NCBI GenBank assembly: GCA_016714645.1
Contig: JADKCI010000001.1
Span: forward strand, 124,001 to 188,000
Direction: 5' to 3'
Length of the DNA: 64,000 nucleotides
Source of the DNA: Chromatiaceae bacterium
GTDB lineage: Bacteria > Pseudomonadota > Gammaproteobacteria > Chromatiales > Chromatiaceae
Every line of letters begins with the position of its first letter. The stretch's first letter is position 1. Below, one piece after another: positions 8,986 to 17,379 of the stretch. A program made the translations under genes and the position numbers. The notes under the pieces were generated by a model. The model made no database searches and had not been told where the DNA came from. It was given only the letters and a program-made list of their open reading frames with translations.

Positions 8986-9958
8986 GGGCCGTTACCGCCG
9001 CGCCTTGGTTCTGGGTGCCGAGGCACAGGGCCATGACCGCCATGCGCACGGCGATGCCGTTGCTGACCTGTTCCAGGATCACCGAGCGCGGGCCGTCGGC
9101 GACCTGGGAGTCCATCTCCACCCCGCGATTGATCGGCCCGGGATGCATAACGATGGCGTCCGGCTTGGCGGTAGCCAGGCGCTCCTCGGTGAGACCGAAG
9201 AGCTGGAAATATTCGTGCTCGCTCGGCAGCAGGGCACCCCGCATCCGCTCCCGTTGCAGGCGCAGCATGATGACCACGTCCACGTCCCGCACCCCCTCGC
9301 GCAGGTCGTGGCAGACCCGGGCGCCGAGGGACTCGGGATCGGCGGGGAGCAGGGTCCGGGGGGCGACGAGGCGCACCTCGGCCACGCCCAGCGTTTTGAG
9401 GGCCGCCAGTTGCGAGCGCGCCACCCGCGAGTGGAGGATGTCGCCGACGATGGCCACCCGCAGGGGGGCGAAGTCGCCCTTGTGGCGGCGGATGGTGAAC
9501 ATGTCCAGCAGGCCCTGGGTGGGGTGCGCATGGCGGCCGTCGCCGGCATTGATGACGCTGACCCCGGGGGCGGCGTGCTGGGCGATGAAGTGGGCGGCGC
9601 CGCTCTCGGCGTGGCGGACCACGAACATGTCCACGTGCATGGCCTCCAGGTTGCGCAGGGTGTCGAGCAAGGTCTCGCCCTTGGTGGTGGAGGAGGCGGC
9701 GATATTGAGGGTCAGTACGTCCGCCGAGAGCCGCTTGGCCGCCAGTTCGAAGGTGGTGCGAGTGCGGGTACTGGTCTCGAAGAAGAGATTAGCCACGGTC
9801 TTGCCCCGGCACAGCGGCACCTTCTTGACCGCCTGGCGGGCCACGCCCAGGAAGCCCTCGCTCTGATCGAGGATCCGGAGCAGCAGGGCGCGGGGCAGGC
9901 CCTCCAGGGTGAGGCAGTGGCGGAGCTGGCCCTGGGCGTCGAGCTGGAGGTTGGACAT
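8978..9958 (-). CDS. pyrB: Aspartate carbamoyltransferase catalytic subunit (PyrB)
   Basis: Condenses carbamoyl phosphate and aspartate in pyrimidine synthesis. The 326-aa chain shows the carbamoyl-phosphate signature FFETSTRTRTTFE (about residue 55), the mobile-loop region SSTTKGETLLDT, HPTQGLLD, and HPGPINRGVE near residue 270. Start ATG 9958 gives the usual short N-terminus; longer in-frame sequence is out of character. No regulatory-chain gene pyrI is adjacent, which fits the Pseudomonas-type enzyme whose partner is PyrX. It follows pyrR by 14 bases. Confidence 0.96.
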   Translation of the reverse strand: MSNLQLDAQGQLRHCLTLEGLPRALLLRILDQSEGFLGVARQAVKKVPLCRGKTVANLFFETSTRTRTTFELAAKRLSADVLTLNIAASSTTKGETLLDTLRNLEAMHVDMFVVRHAESGAAHFIAQHAAPGVSVINAGDGRHAHPTQGLLDMFTIRRHKGDFAPLRVAIVGDILHSRVARSQLAALKTLGVAEVRLVAPRTLLPADPESLGARVCHDLREGVRDVDVVIMLRLQRERMRGALLPSEHEYFQLFGLTEERLATAKPDAIVMHPGPINRGVEMDSQVADGPRSVILEQVSNGIAVRMAVMALCLGTQNQGAAVTAHD

Positions 9959-9972
9959 GGCGGGGCCGGGGG

Positions 9973-10521
9973 TCAAGGGCGGGGGTCCGGGCGCCGGCCC
10001 AGGACCAGGGCCAGGGGCGCGGGGCCGGTGAGCTTGACCTGGAGGGCGTCGTCGCGGGCCAGGGCGCCCTTGAGGTCGATGCCGGTGGCGTCGGCGGCGA
10101 TGGGCAGTTCCCGACCGCCGCGCCGCGCCAGCACCGCCAGCAGCACCGAGGCGGGCCGGCCGTAGGCGAAGAGGCTGTCCAGGGCGGCGCGGATGGTGCG
10201 CCCGGTGTGGAGGACATCGTCCACCAGGATGAGATGGCGGTCGTTGATGGCGACCGGCAGGTCCGAGGGCCGCACCTGGGGGTGCAGGCCCAGGCGGCTG
10301 AAGTCGTCGCGGTAGTAGGAGATGTCCAGCACCCCTAGGGGCTCGGGGATGCACAGGGACTGGTGCAGGCGTTCGGCGATCCAGACGCCGCCGGTATGGA
10401 TACCGACCATGAGGGGGTCGAGGATGCCACGCTGGGTGAGCTTGGCCTGGAGGACGGCGGTCATCCGCGCGATGGCCGCCTCGATATCGGCGGCGGTGGC
10501 GACGATCTCAGTGGGCTTCAC
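9973..10521 (-). CDS. pyrR: PyrR: uracil phosphoribosyltransferase / pyr regulator family
   Basis: 182-aa phosphoribosyltransferase-fold protein. The PRPP-binding loop LILVDDVLHTGRTIRAALD (about residues 97-115) is diagnostic, and YYRDDFSRLG (about 68) is the PyrR-type segment. In Gram-positive bacteria PyrR is an RNA-binding attenuator as well as a weak uracil phosphoribosyltransferase; in gammaproteobacteria at the head of a pyrB cluster the regulatory role is less certain. I saw no obvious antiterminator in the 14 bases before pyrB. It overlaps ruvX by 14 bases. Confidence 0.92.
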   Translation of the reverse strand: MKPTEIVATAADIEAAIARMTAVLQAKLTQRGILDPLMVGIHTGGVWIAERLHQSLCIPEPLGVLDISYYRDDFSRLGLHPQVRPSDLPVAINDRHLILVDDVLHTGRTIRAALDSLFAYGRPASVLLAVLARRGGRELPIAADATGIDLKGALARDDALQVKLTGPAPLALVLGRRPDPRP

Positions 10522-10915
10522 TCAGCCAGGTCTCCAGCAGCAGTTTCGCGGCCATGGCGTCCACCACCTCGCGGGAGGTGGCCTTGCGCCCGAGGATGCG
10601 GCGCGCCTCCAGGGTGGTGAGCCGTTCGTCCACCAGGTACACCGGCAGACCAAAACGCCCCTCGATCTGGCGGGCGAAACGCCGGGCCAGGGGGGCGATC
10701 TCGGTCTCGGTGTCATCCATGTTGAAGGGCAGACCCACCACGGCGGCGTCTGGACGCCATTCGCGCATCAAGGCCTCGATGCGCGGCCAGTCGGGCCGAT
10801 CATCGCGGCAACGCAGGGTGGTGAGGGGGGCGGCGGTGGCGGTCACCTGCTGGCCCACGGCCACGCCGATCTTGCGCGGGCCATAGTCGAAGCCAAGGAG
10901 GGTGCCTGTGGCCAT
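10508..10915 (-). CDS. ruvX: RuvX/YqgF, Holliday-junction-resolvase-like RNase H-fold protein
   Basis: 135-aa RNase H-fold nuclease family protein, linked in E. coli to 16S rRNA 5'-end processing. The catalytic acidic residues are visible in LGFDYGPRKIG (Asp near residue 10), VVGLPFN, LVDERLTT, and the C-terminal VDAMAAKLLLE. Length is standard (about 138 aa). The start ATG abuts the stop of algH with no gap, and the end overlaps pyrR, so it is within a coupled operon. Confidence 0.94.
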   Translation of the reverse strand: MATGTLLGFDYGPRKIGVAVGQQVTATAAPLTTLRCRDDRPDWPRIEALMREWRPDAAVVGLPFNMDDTETEIAPLARRFARQIEGRFGLPVYLVDERLTTLEARRILGRKATSREVVDAMAAKLLLETWLSEAH

Positions 10916-11485
10916 TCAGGCGTGTCCCACCTCGGCACTCAACAGGTTCAGGTCCACCCCCAGCAGGGCCGCCGCCGCCTGCCAGCGCCGCCCGGCGGGG
11001 ACCCGGAACAGGATATCGCCATCCGCCGGGCCGCTCAGCCAGGCGTTGGTGCCCATCTCCTGCTCCAGTTGGCCGCCACCCCAGCCGGCATAGCCGAGGG
11101 CGATGAGGCGCGAGGCCGGGCCCCGGCCGGCGGCGATGGCCTCCAGCACGTCCCGGGAGGTCGTCACGCAGATGTTGGGGGCAATGCTCAGGGTGGCGTC
11201 GTAGGTCTCGCCCTCGCTGTGCAGGACGAAGCCGCGATCCGTCTGCACCGGACCGCCCAGGTAGATGGGGTTGTCGCGCACCCCCGGATCCAGGACCTCG
11301 ATATCCAGTTGTTCCAGGATCTCGCCGAGGCGGATCTCCAGAGGGCGGTTGATGACGATGCCCATGGCGCCCTGGTCGGTGTGCTCGCACACATAGGTCA
11401 CGGTCCGCGAGAAATTAGGATCCCGCAGGCCTGGCATGGCGATCAGGAAGTGGTTAGCGAGGGTCGAGGAGTATGGCATGGGCAT
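10916..11485 (-). CDS. YqgE/AlgH family protein
   Basis: 189-aa cytosolic protein of the UPF0301 (YqgE/AlgH) family, whose biochemical role is still unclear despite the AlgH name from Pseudomonas alginate work. Family marks are NHFLIAMPGLRDPNF at the N-terminus, GAMGIVINRPL (about residue 40), YLGGPVQ (about 75) and GYAGWGGGQLE (about 130). It is the first gene of the algH-ruvX-pyrR-pyrB-pyrX-pyrK run, an order also seen in Pseudomonas-type genomes. ATG 11485 and ATG 11479 are both possible starts. Confidence 0.93.
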   Translation of the reverse strand: MPMPYSSTLANHFLIAMPGLRDPNFSRTVTYVCEHTDQGAMGIVINRPLEIRLGEILEQLDIEVLDPGVRDNPIYLGGPVQTDRGFVLHSEGETYDATLSIAPNICVTTSRDVLEAIAAGRGPASRLIALGYAGWGGGQLEQEMGTNAWLSGPADGDILFRVPAGRRWQAAAALLGVDLNLLSAEVGHA

Positions 11486-11958
11486 AGTATCCGGCCCTCA
11501 CCCCCTAGAGGCAAGAAGATTGCCGGGGGATGACTGGCCACCCTACCCCTTCCTGGGCCCCCGTTCTCCCAAGCCAATCCCCTTTGGTCCTGCCGGTAAT
11601 TTGGCTTTGTTTCGTAATTTGCCTCTGCCGCGCACCCCCGACCGGTATTCGGGTTCCAGTGTGGTCCGGGCCTCGGTGTAGTGGTAAGTCGCTTCAACGA
11701 ACCAAGGGCGCACCTCGAATCCGGCCAGCCAGGCTGCGATCGTCGCCGCGAATTTCGCGGAGCCAAGCTTGGTTGCACCAAAACGCAACTCGGCCGCCAC
11801 GATTGCCGAAAGTCAGGTACCGCTATTGTTAATCAGATTTCGGCGCGGTTGTTCTAGCTGAGCCGATATCTCCCTTGACAACGACCGCGATAAGGTAGCA
11901 CCGTCCCTCTCCACCCTCGCGTCCGTTCCCCGTCAAAAACCTTGCCGCCAGTCATCAA
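11486..11958. other. Intergenic stretch without a supported gene
   Basis: About 470 bases between the pyrimidine operon and a membrane-protein gene. Short open frames exist on both strands (for example 11543-11800 on the minus strand) but match nothing I recognise and lack ribosome sites. Any promoter for algH should lie near 11490-11600; no convincing -35/-10 pair was found. Confidence 0.5.
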
Positions 11959-12381
11959 ATGAGCCCTCTCAGCTTACGCACCCTCAAAGCCAGTATTGCC
12001 TACTTCTCCCTGGCGTTTGGCGCGGGCTTCGTCATGGGCGCGATACGCGTGCCTTTCCTGGTGCCACGCCTCGGCGAACGCCTGGCGGAACTCATCGAAA
12101 TGCCGTTCATGTTCGTCGTCATCGTCTTGGCGGCCCGCTTCATCACGCAACGATTCGCCTTGCCGGCTACCCCCTGGGTGCGGCTGGGCACCGGCTTGAT
12201 TGCCTTGGCTTTGCTGCTTGCGGCCGAACTCTTGCTCGCCGTGGTCCTCCAGGATCGGTCTCTTGGCGAATATGTCGGTAGCCGGGACCCCGTCTCGGGA
12301 ACCGTCTATCTGGCAATGCTCGCGCTGTTTGCGGCAATGCCCCTGGTTATCACGCGACTACGATTGGGTCGCAACCGCTAG
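11959..12381 (+). CDS. Small integral membrane protein of unknown function
   Basis: 140-aa protein with four hydrophobic segments (about residues 13-32, 48-65, 75-95, 110-130), so an inner-membrane four-helix protein is likely. Helix 1 contains FGAGFVMGAIRVPFL. I do not recognise a functional domain; it resembles conserved hypothetical membrane proteins. No strong ribosome site precedes ATG 11959. It ends eight bases before a radC remnant. Confidence 0.65.
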   Translation: MSPLSLRTLKASIAYFSLAFGAGFVMGAIRVPFLVPRLGERLAELIEMPFMFVVIVLAARFITQRFALPATPWVRLGTGLIALALLLAAELLLAVVLQDRSLGEYVGSRDPVSGTVYLAMLALFAAMPLVITRLRLGRNR

Positions 12382-12388
12382 GTGGTGG

Positions 12389-12601
12389 ATGTCGATGGGG
12401 CTGATAAACTGCGGCCCCGTGCATCCGCGTGAAGTCTTCGCCCACAATCACCCCAGCGGTGGCGTGGAACCGTCCCAAAGCGACATGGGCATTACCGCCC
12501 AACTCAAGGCGGCAGGTGAGGTCGCCGGCATTGAGTTGCTGGACCACATCATCTTCAACCGGACGGGATACTTCAGTTTCCTGGAAAACGGCATCCTGTA
12601 G
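12389..12601 (+). pseudogene. radC remnant (JAB/MPN domain fragment)
   Basis: The frame encodes VHPREVF directly joined to AHNHPSG, then SQSDMGITAQL, GIELLDHII and SFLENG: the conserved C-terminal half of RadC-family JAB proteins. In intact RadC about 14 residues separate VHPREVF from HNHPSG, so there is an internal in-frame deletion. The N-terminal helix-hairpin-helix part and the upstream catalytic Glu are gone. The stop at 12601 is at the family's natural end. I judge it non-functional, a scar of an old insertion or mobile-element cargo. Confidence 0.8.
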
Positions 12602-12698
12602 GGCGACATCGTGCCCCCTGGATCAAGGGGGCGCCTAACTTATGCCTTAGGGCCGGAGATCCCCCGCGGCAGGGGGGTCCGCGGGACTTGATGGCGCA

Positions 12699-13058
12699 TC
12701 AGGAGGGTTTCTTGCGCCTTTGCCCGGCCTTTTCCAGCTCCGCCAGATAGTCCTGCCACAGACCTTCCTGGTTCTGGCCGAGGCGGTAGAGATAGTCCCA
12801 GGAATAGATGCCGGTATTGTGGTCGTCGTCAAAGTGGAGGCAGATGGCATAGTTGCCGACGGGCTCGATGCGATCGATGTTGACGTCTTCCTTGCCGAGC
12901 TGGAGTACCCGCTGGCCAGGCCCGTGGCCCTGGACCTCGGCGGAGGGCGAATAGACGCGCAGGAACTCGCAGGGCAGGGTGAAGTGGGAGCCGTCGTCGT
13001 AGGTCAGCTCGATGACCTTCGACTGACGATGGAAATTGATCTCGGAAGGGGTGGACAT
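12699..13058 (-). CDS. DUF971 (GBBH-like N-terminal domain) protein next to hslU
   Basis: 119-aa protein of the DUF971 family, related to the N-terminal domain of gamma-butyrobetaine hydroxylase. Typical residues are LTYDDGSHFTLPCEFLRV (about 18-35), SAEVQGHG (about 39-46) and GNYAICLHFDDDHNTGIYSW (about 67). These small proteins often sit directly after hslV-hslU and are probably metal- or Fe-S-related; the exact role is unknown. It lies 60 bases after hslU on the same strand, so co-transcription is likely. Confidence 0.88.
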   Translation of the reverse strand: MSTPSEINFHRQSKVIELTYDDGSHFTLPCEFLRVYSPSAEVQGHGPGQRVLQLGKEDVNIDRIEPVGNYAICLHFDDDHNTGIYSWDYLYRLGQNQEGLWQDYLAELEKAGQRRKKPS

Positions 13059-13118
13059 GAAGGGCTCCGCGCCGGCCGCCGAGCGGCCGGGGTGTCGTCG
13101 TCAAAAAAAGGCTGGCCA

Positions 13119-14453
13119 TCAGAGGATGTAGCGCGACAGGTCCTCGTTGGCGGCCAGTTCGGAGAGGTTGCGATCCACGTAGGCGGCGTCGATGGCCACC
13201 GTCACCCGGTCCATCTCCGCGGCATTGAAGGAGACATCCTCCAACAGCCGCTCCAGCACCGTGTGCAGGCGGCGGGCGCCAATGTTCTCCGTGCGCTCGT
13301 TGACCTGCCAGGCGACCTCGGCGATGCGCCGGATGCCTTCTGGCGTGAACTCCAGGTTGACGCCCTCGGTCCCCAGCAGGGCCTTGTACTGCTCGGTGAG
13401 GGAGTCGTCCGGCTCCGTCAAGATGCGGACGAAGTCCTCGGTGGTCAAGGCCTTGAGTTCCACGCGAATGGGCAGGCGGCCCTGGAGCTCCGGGATCAGG
13501 TCAGATGGCTTGGAGAGGTGAAAGGCCCCGGAGGCGATAAAGAGGATGTGATCCGTGCGCACCATGCCGTGCTTGGTGGAGACGGCGCAGCCTTCCACCA
13601 GGGGCAGCAGGTCGCGTTGCACGCCCTCGCGGGAGACATCGGCACCGCTGCTGTGGTCGGCGCGGCGGCAGACCTTGTCGATCTCGTCGAGGAAGACGAT
13701 GCCGTGCTGCTCCACCCCCTCCAGGGCCCGCAGCTTGAGTTCCTCCTCGTTGACACGCTTGGCCGCCTCCTCGTCGCGGAGCAGCTTCATGGCGTCGCCC
13801 ACCTTGAGCTTGCGGCGCTTGGTGCGGTCCCGGCCCAGATTCTGGAAGATGCCCTGGAGTTGGCTGGTCATCTCCTCCATGCCTGGCGGGGCCATGATCT
13901 CCACCCCAATGGGTGAGGCACTGACCTGGATCTCCACCTCGCGTTCGTCCAGGCCGCCCTGGCGCAGCTTGTCGCGAAACTTCTCCCGGGTGGCATTGGA
14001 GGCACCGACGCCGCGACTGTCCTCCTCGAAATTGGCGGGGGGCGGCAGCAGGGCGTCCAGCAGCCGCTCCTCCGCCGCCGCCTGGGCCTGGTCGCGCAGC
14101 CCCTCCATGGCTCGCTCCCGCGCCATCTTGACGGCGGTGTCGGCCAGGTCGCGGACAATGGACTCGACGTCGCGCCCCACATAGCCGACCTCCGTGAACT
14201 TGGTCGCCTCCACCTTGATGAAGGGGGCATCGGCGAGCCGCGCCAGGCGCCGGGCGATCTCGGTCTTGCCGACGCCGGTGGGGCCAATCATAAGGATGTT
14301 CTTGGGCGTGATCTCCGAGCGCATGGGCTCGGCGATCTGGGCGCGGCGCCAGCGGTTGCGCAACGCCACGGCCACGGCCCGCTTGGCCTCGTCCTGGCCG
14401 ACGATGTGCTTGTTGAGCTCCGCGACGATGCGTTGGGGGGTGATGTCCGACAT
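13119..14453 (-). CDS. hslU: HslU, ATPase subunit of the HslVU protease
   Basis: 444-aa AAA+ unfoldase that caps the HslV peptidase and feeds it substrates. Walker A GPTGVGKT is at residues 57-64, the pore loop GYVGRD near 90, Walker B GIVFLDEIDK near 250, and the C-terminal tail (LSRYIL) that docks into HslV is intact. Length matches E. coli HslU (443 aa). ATG 14453 is preceded by AGGAAG at good spacing. The insertion (I) domain between about 110 and 245 is present. Confidence 0.97.
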   Translation of the reverse strand: MSDITPQRIVAELNKHIVGQDEAKRAVAVALRNRWRRAQIAEPMRSEITPKNILMIGPTGVGKTEIARRLARLADAPFIKVEATKFTEVGYVGRDVESIVRDLADTAVKMARERAMEGLRDQAQAAAEERLLDALLPPPANFEEDSRGVGASNATREKFRDKLRQGGLDEREVEIQVSASPIGVEIMAPPGMEEMTSQLQGIFQNLGRDRTKRRKLKVGDAMKLLRDEEAAKRVNEEELKLRALEGVEQHGIVFLDEIDKVCRRADHSSGADVSREGVQRDLLPLVEGCAVSTKHGMVRTDHILFIASGAFHLSKPSDLIPELQGRLPIRVELKALTTEDFVRILTEPDDSLTEQYKALLGTEGVNLEFTPEGIRRIAEVAWQVNERTENIGARRLHTVLERLLEDVSFNAAEMDRVTVAIDAAYVDRNLSELAANEDLSRYIL

Positions 14454-14592
14454 GGGGAAATCTTCCTGGTGAAGGTTCGGGGCCCCGAGGAGGCCGCCGC
14501 GTGGGATGCAACTGGGGTCATCTGCGGGCCGGGACGGCCTTCCGCAAGGCCAGGTCCCAGCGACGGGCCGCCGGCCGCGCCGCCGCGACCCA

Positions 14593-15135
14593 TCAGACCG
14601 GGCCCAGCTCCTCAATGGTGAGTTGGTGGTTGGTATAGACGCAGATGTCGGCGGCGATGTGCAGCGAACGCTCGACGATCTCCAGCGCCGACAACTCGGT
14701 CGCCTCCAGCAGGGCCCGCGCCGCCGCCTGGGCAAAGGAGCCGCCGGAGCCGATGGCCATCAGACCCTGCTCCGGCTCCAGCACATCGCCGGTGCCCGTG
14801 ATGATGAGGGAGGCGGTCTGATCGGCAACCAGTAGCATGGCCTCCAGACGGCGCAACATGCGGTCCATGCGCCAATCCTTCGCCAACTCGACGGCGGAGC
14901 GGGTGAGATGGCCCTGGTGCTTCTCCAGTTTGCCCTCGAAGCGTTCGAAGAGGGTAAAGGCATCCGCCGTGGCCCCGGCGAAACCCGCCAGCACCCGCTC
15001 CTTGTAGAGGCGCCGCACCTTGCGGGCATTGCCCTTCATGACCGTCGAGCCCAGGGTCACCTGGCCATCGCCGCCAATGACCACCTGGCCGCCCCGCCGC
15101 ACCGACAGGATGGTGGTGCCGTGAAATGTCTCCAT
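14593..15135 (-). CDS. hslV: HslV, peptidase subunit of the HslVU protease
   Basis: 180-aa proteasome-type threonine peptidase of the ntn-hydrolase fold. After a short N-terminal METFHG segment comes TTILSVRRGG, so the nucleophilic Thr is probably exposed by removal of a six-residue propeptide. This differs from E. coli HslV, where Thr follows Met directly, but is common in other proteobacteria. GDGQVTLG, GFAGATADAF and GSGGSFAQAAARALL are family marks. I prefer ATG 15135 over the TTG at 15138. hslU follows after 139 bases. Confidence 0.96.
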   Translation of the reverse strand: METFHGTTILSVRRGGQVVIGGDGQVTLGSTVMKGNARKVRRLYKERVLAGFAGATADAFTLFERFEGKLEKHQGHLTRSAVELAKDWRMDRMLRRLEAMLLVADQTASLIITGTGDVLEPEQGLMAIGSGGSFAQAAARALLEATELSALEIVERSLHIAADICVYTNHQLTIEELGPV

Positions 15136-15364
15136 CAAGGGTTCTCCCGCGCGAATCGAATGGGCGCCATTCTACCCGAGTGACGGGGCGGGATCAGCAA
15201 AGCGATAAGACGGAAGGCGGCCAGGGCCTGTAGAGTAAACGCCTACCGCCGGGCGGCAAGCCGCGCAGCGCGTCCCAGGGCGGGGCTCCCGTTTGAGAAG
15301 TCACTCGCCACCGGCCCCCACCGGTACGACTCGTTACCAAACACACCTCCATTACACCGCCGCC

Positions 15365-16073
15365 ATGAACCCCATCCAACTTCCCGACGTTACCGCAACC
15401 CCTGCCGAACCTGGACATGCCCGGTTGTCGCGGCGGCGCTTGCCGATCCGTATCCACTCACGACGGCCTTCACCCTGCTGCTACTGCTGGTCGCCGGTAC
15501 CCTGGGCTGGCTGACCTATCAACGCACGGCCAGCATCCTGGAAAGCTCGACAGCGAAACTGACCTTACGCGCCGCCCACGAGGCCGCCCTGGAACTGGAT
15601 CGCATCCTGGCCCCGGTCCAAACCAGCGTGCGCTTGCTGACCGTTGAAGAGTCTCTGGCCTCGGCGGGCCTGGAGGCTCAGTTGTCGGCCCTGCCGAACT
15701 ATATCGAGGCCTTAAAGGCGGCGCCGGCGGTGGTCGCCTTCTATTGCGGCGACCTGGCGGGCAACTACTTCCTGGCCCGCCGCCTCCTGGACGAAGAGGA
15801 CCGCCAACGCTCCGAGGCACCCGCCGCGACCCACTATCTGGCTATCACCGATATCTTCGAGGCGCTCACCGCCAGCTACCGGCCCTACAAGCCCGCCAAG
15901 ACCCTGTCGCAATCCCCAGAGATCATGAAAAAAAGGCCGAGGAGGGTCATATCGACCCGGATCGGTTCCGCATCTTCCTGGGTTCGGGGGCCTGCCTGCG
16001 CTACGTAGAACGCTTCCTCGCCCCCGCGCAACGGGACACGATGGCGTTCGACGCCTTCATGCCCCGGCCCTGA
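15365..16073 (+). pseudogene. Decayed HD-GYP-type signalling protein (sensor N-terminus joined to HD-GYP C-terminus)
   Basis: An N-terminal piece encodes a membrane segment (TTAFTLLLLLVAG, about 15460-15500) and the start of a periplasmic sensor domain (to about 15780). It is fused directly to the C-terminal tail of an HD-GYP phosphodiesterase: LAITDIFEALTASYRPYKPA, then EIMKK. The whole catalytic HD core is missing. There are also two frame changes: one between ATG 15365 and the membrane segment, and one at the A7 run near 15928, after which GHIDPDRFRIFL continues in another frame to the stop at 16073. Intact relatives would hydrolyse cyclic di-GMP; this copy cannot. Confidence 0.8.
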
Positions 16074-16102
16074 CGCCATCGCCATCCACGAGGACCGCCC
16101 CT

Positions 16103-16186
16103 TTGGTTCTCAACCAACTCCTGTTTATGGCGCTGCTGATCGCGGCCAGCGCCCTCTTTTCCCTGTCCGAGATCTCACTGGAGGGA
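16103..16186 (+). pseudogene. N-terminal fragment of a CNNM/CorC-type (DUF21) transporter
   Basis: Only the first transmembrane segment survives: LLFMALLIAASALFSLSEIS is the classic N-terminus of HlyC/CorC-family (DUF21) membrane proteins. The sequence stops at the left arm of the palindromic element at 16187 and does not resume after it, so the gene was truncated by insertion or by deletion at that point. Confidence 0.6.
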
Positions 16187-16300
16187 GGGCTGGGTGGTGG
16201 CTGGCGGTGGGCGGGGGTGTCGACAGCAGGGATGCTGTCGCCAAGCCTACAGGGATGTATTCACGGCGTCCCCCGACCGCCGCCAGCCACCACCTAGCCC
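16187..16300. repeat. 114-bp palindromic (MITE/REP-like) element
   Basis: Two arms of about 31 bases, beginning GGGCTGGGTGGTGGCTGGCG (16187 on) and ending GCCAGCCACCACCTAGCCC (to 16300), are inverted repeats with about three mismatches. Inside is a second perfect hairpin CGACAGCA-GGGA-TGCTGTCG (16221-16240). No coding capacity. It could fold into a long nested cruciform; the layout is that of a non-autonomous MITE or a BIME-like element. Confidence 0.75.
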
Positions 16301-16385
16301 GGGAAACCGCTAACCGATGTATTTTGGCTATACTTATCCGAATCCGGCCCCGGGCGGCCATCACTGACAGACGGAGATTAAGAAA

Positions 16386-16745
16386 ATGACGAATTTCACG
16401 TTACATCCGGGACGTGCGGCCCGAGTCGGCGCCAATGCCCTGACCAGCCTGCTCGCCGCGCTGGCGCTGGGCGGCTGCGCCTCGTCAGCCAACTATCCCA
16501 CCGGCGTCATCTCCATCACCGTCAAGCCCGGTGACACCGGCACCTGCGAATCCGCACCCTGCCAGGTCAATCTGGTGATGCCCCCGGGGACGGGCAGCTA
16601 TGAGGTCACGGGCAATGAGGTGCGGGTGGGCACCTACCCGGCGGGCCAGACGGTCAATCTGGGCGGATACTGGGAATCTCAGAAATTCGAGATCGTCGGC
16701 GCCAAGGTGGCACCCATCTATGTTTATGTGCCCAGGCAGCGCTGA
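16386..16745 (+). CDS. Small lipoprotein, copy 1 of a duplicated pair
   Basis: 119-aa predicted lipoprotein. The N-terminus has basic residues, a hydrophobic core (ALTSLLAALAL, residues 17-27) and a lipobox LGGC with Cys30, so the mature protein is about 90 aa anchored to a membrane. The mature part is beta-rich with two further Cys (CESAPC) that could form a disulfide. It has no domain I recognise. It is closely similar over its whole length to the gene at 17380. GGAG lies nine bases before the ATG. A remnant of thiE follows, showing that it belongs to a duplicated block. Confidence 0.75.
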   Translation: MTNFTLHPGRAARVGANALTSLLAALALGGCASSANYPTGVISITVKPGDTGTCESAPCQVNLVMPPGTGSYEVTGNEVRVGTYPAGQTVNLGGYWESQKFEIVGAKVAPIYVYVPRQR

Positions 16746-16781
16746 GGGAGCGCGTCGCTACGCGGAGTGACCGTCTCGCGA

Positions 16782-16862
16782 CAGCCATGAGGGGCGGGGA
16801 CGACGGCGATGCCATCGGCGCCGGCCGCCATGACTTGGCCAGCGCCGCCAATGGGGTTGCTA
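16782..16862 (-). pseudogene. thiE fragment left by segmental duplication
   Basis: The minus strand encodes GGAGQVMAAGADGIAVV, matching the phosphate-binding end of the intact thiE at 17736-18440 (GNAGQVMAAGADGIAVVSA). Only this C-terminal piece remains and it is flanked by unrelated sequence. Position and orientation relative to lipoprotein copy 1 mirror those of intact thiE relative to copy 2. Confidence 0.85.
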
Positions 16863-17379
16863 CTCCCGCCAATACTCCGGCTTGTCGAGGGCATCTGCGC
16901 AGACGACCCTACCCCGGAGCTTGCCAATAACGCCAGGGCGGAGCGCCAGAACCATCCAGCTAACATGCTATAAATAAAGGCTTAAGCTCGCCGCCATCCT
17001 ACCGATTGGGGCGCTACCCGGATCAAGTTTCCGGCAAATAAACAGCCGATCCGGTCGGCTGGATTGTGTTCTCGACGGGATTAGGAAACTTGTGCGCTAA
17101 GTAAGCCGCCTTAGGATTAGCTTGCAACGGGCCGCTAGTATTCTGGACTGAAATTCAGACGAGGACCCAGGCGACCGCCCGCACCATGCCGACCACCCCT
17201 ACTCCAACGCCCGCCGCGAGGACGGTGCTCCTTCCAACTGGGACCACGAGCTATCCTTGTGGGTGGATGAGCCCGGTGGTACGACCGCCGCTCAGCGCCC
17301 TGCCCTGGCCAGGAGTGCCGGCGATACATATCCAAACCCGGCGCGGGACGGCCCTCACTGACAGGCGGAGATTAAGAAA
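16863..17379. other. Intergenic stretch between the two lipoprotein genes
   Basis: About 500 bases with no gene I can support. The last 45 bases (17335-17379) repeat the leader of lipoprotein copy 1. The middle (about 16960-17110) is A/T-richer than its surroundings and may contain the duplication junction. Confidence 0.5.

Larger units (their letters stand above)
16340..16862. repeat. First copy of a tandem segmental duplication (second copy about 17335-17930)
   Basis: The segment from about 45 bases before the first lipoprotein gene through the thiE remnant is homologous, in the same order, to 17335-17930 (leader, lipoprotein gene, 3' part of thiE). The shared leader CACTGACAGrCGGAGATTAA and the gene bodies align without gaps. 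Divergence between copies shows the event is not recent. Confidence 0.8.

Noticed and set aside
11543..11800. 85-codon minus-strand frame with protein-like composition
   Set aside because: No ribosome site, no family resemblance and no conserved neighbour relation; kept as unexplained intergenic DNA.
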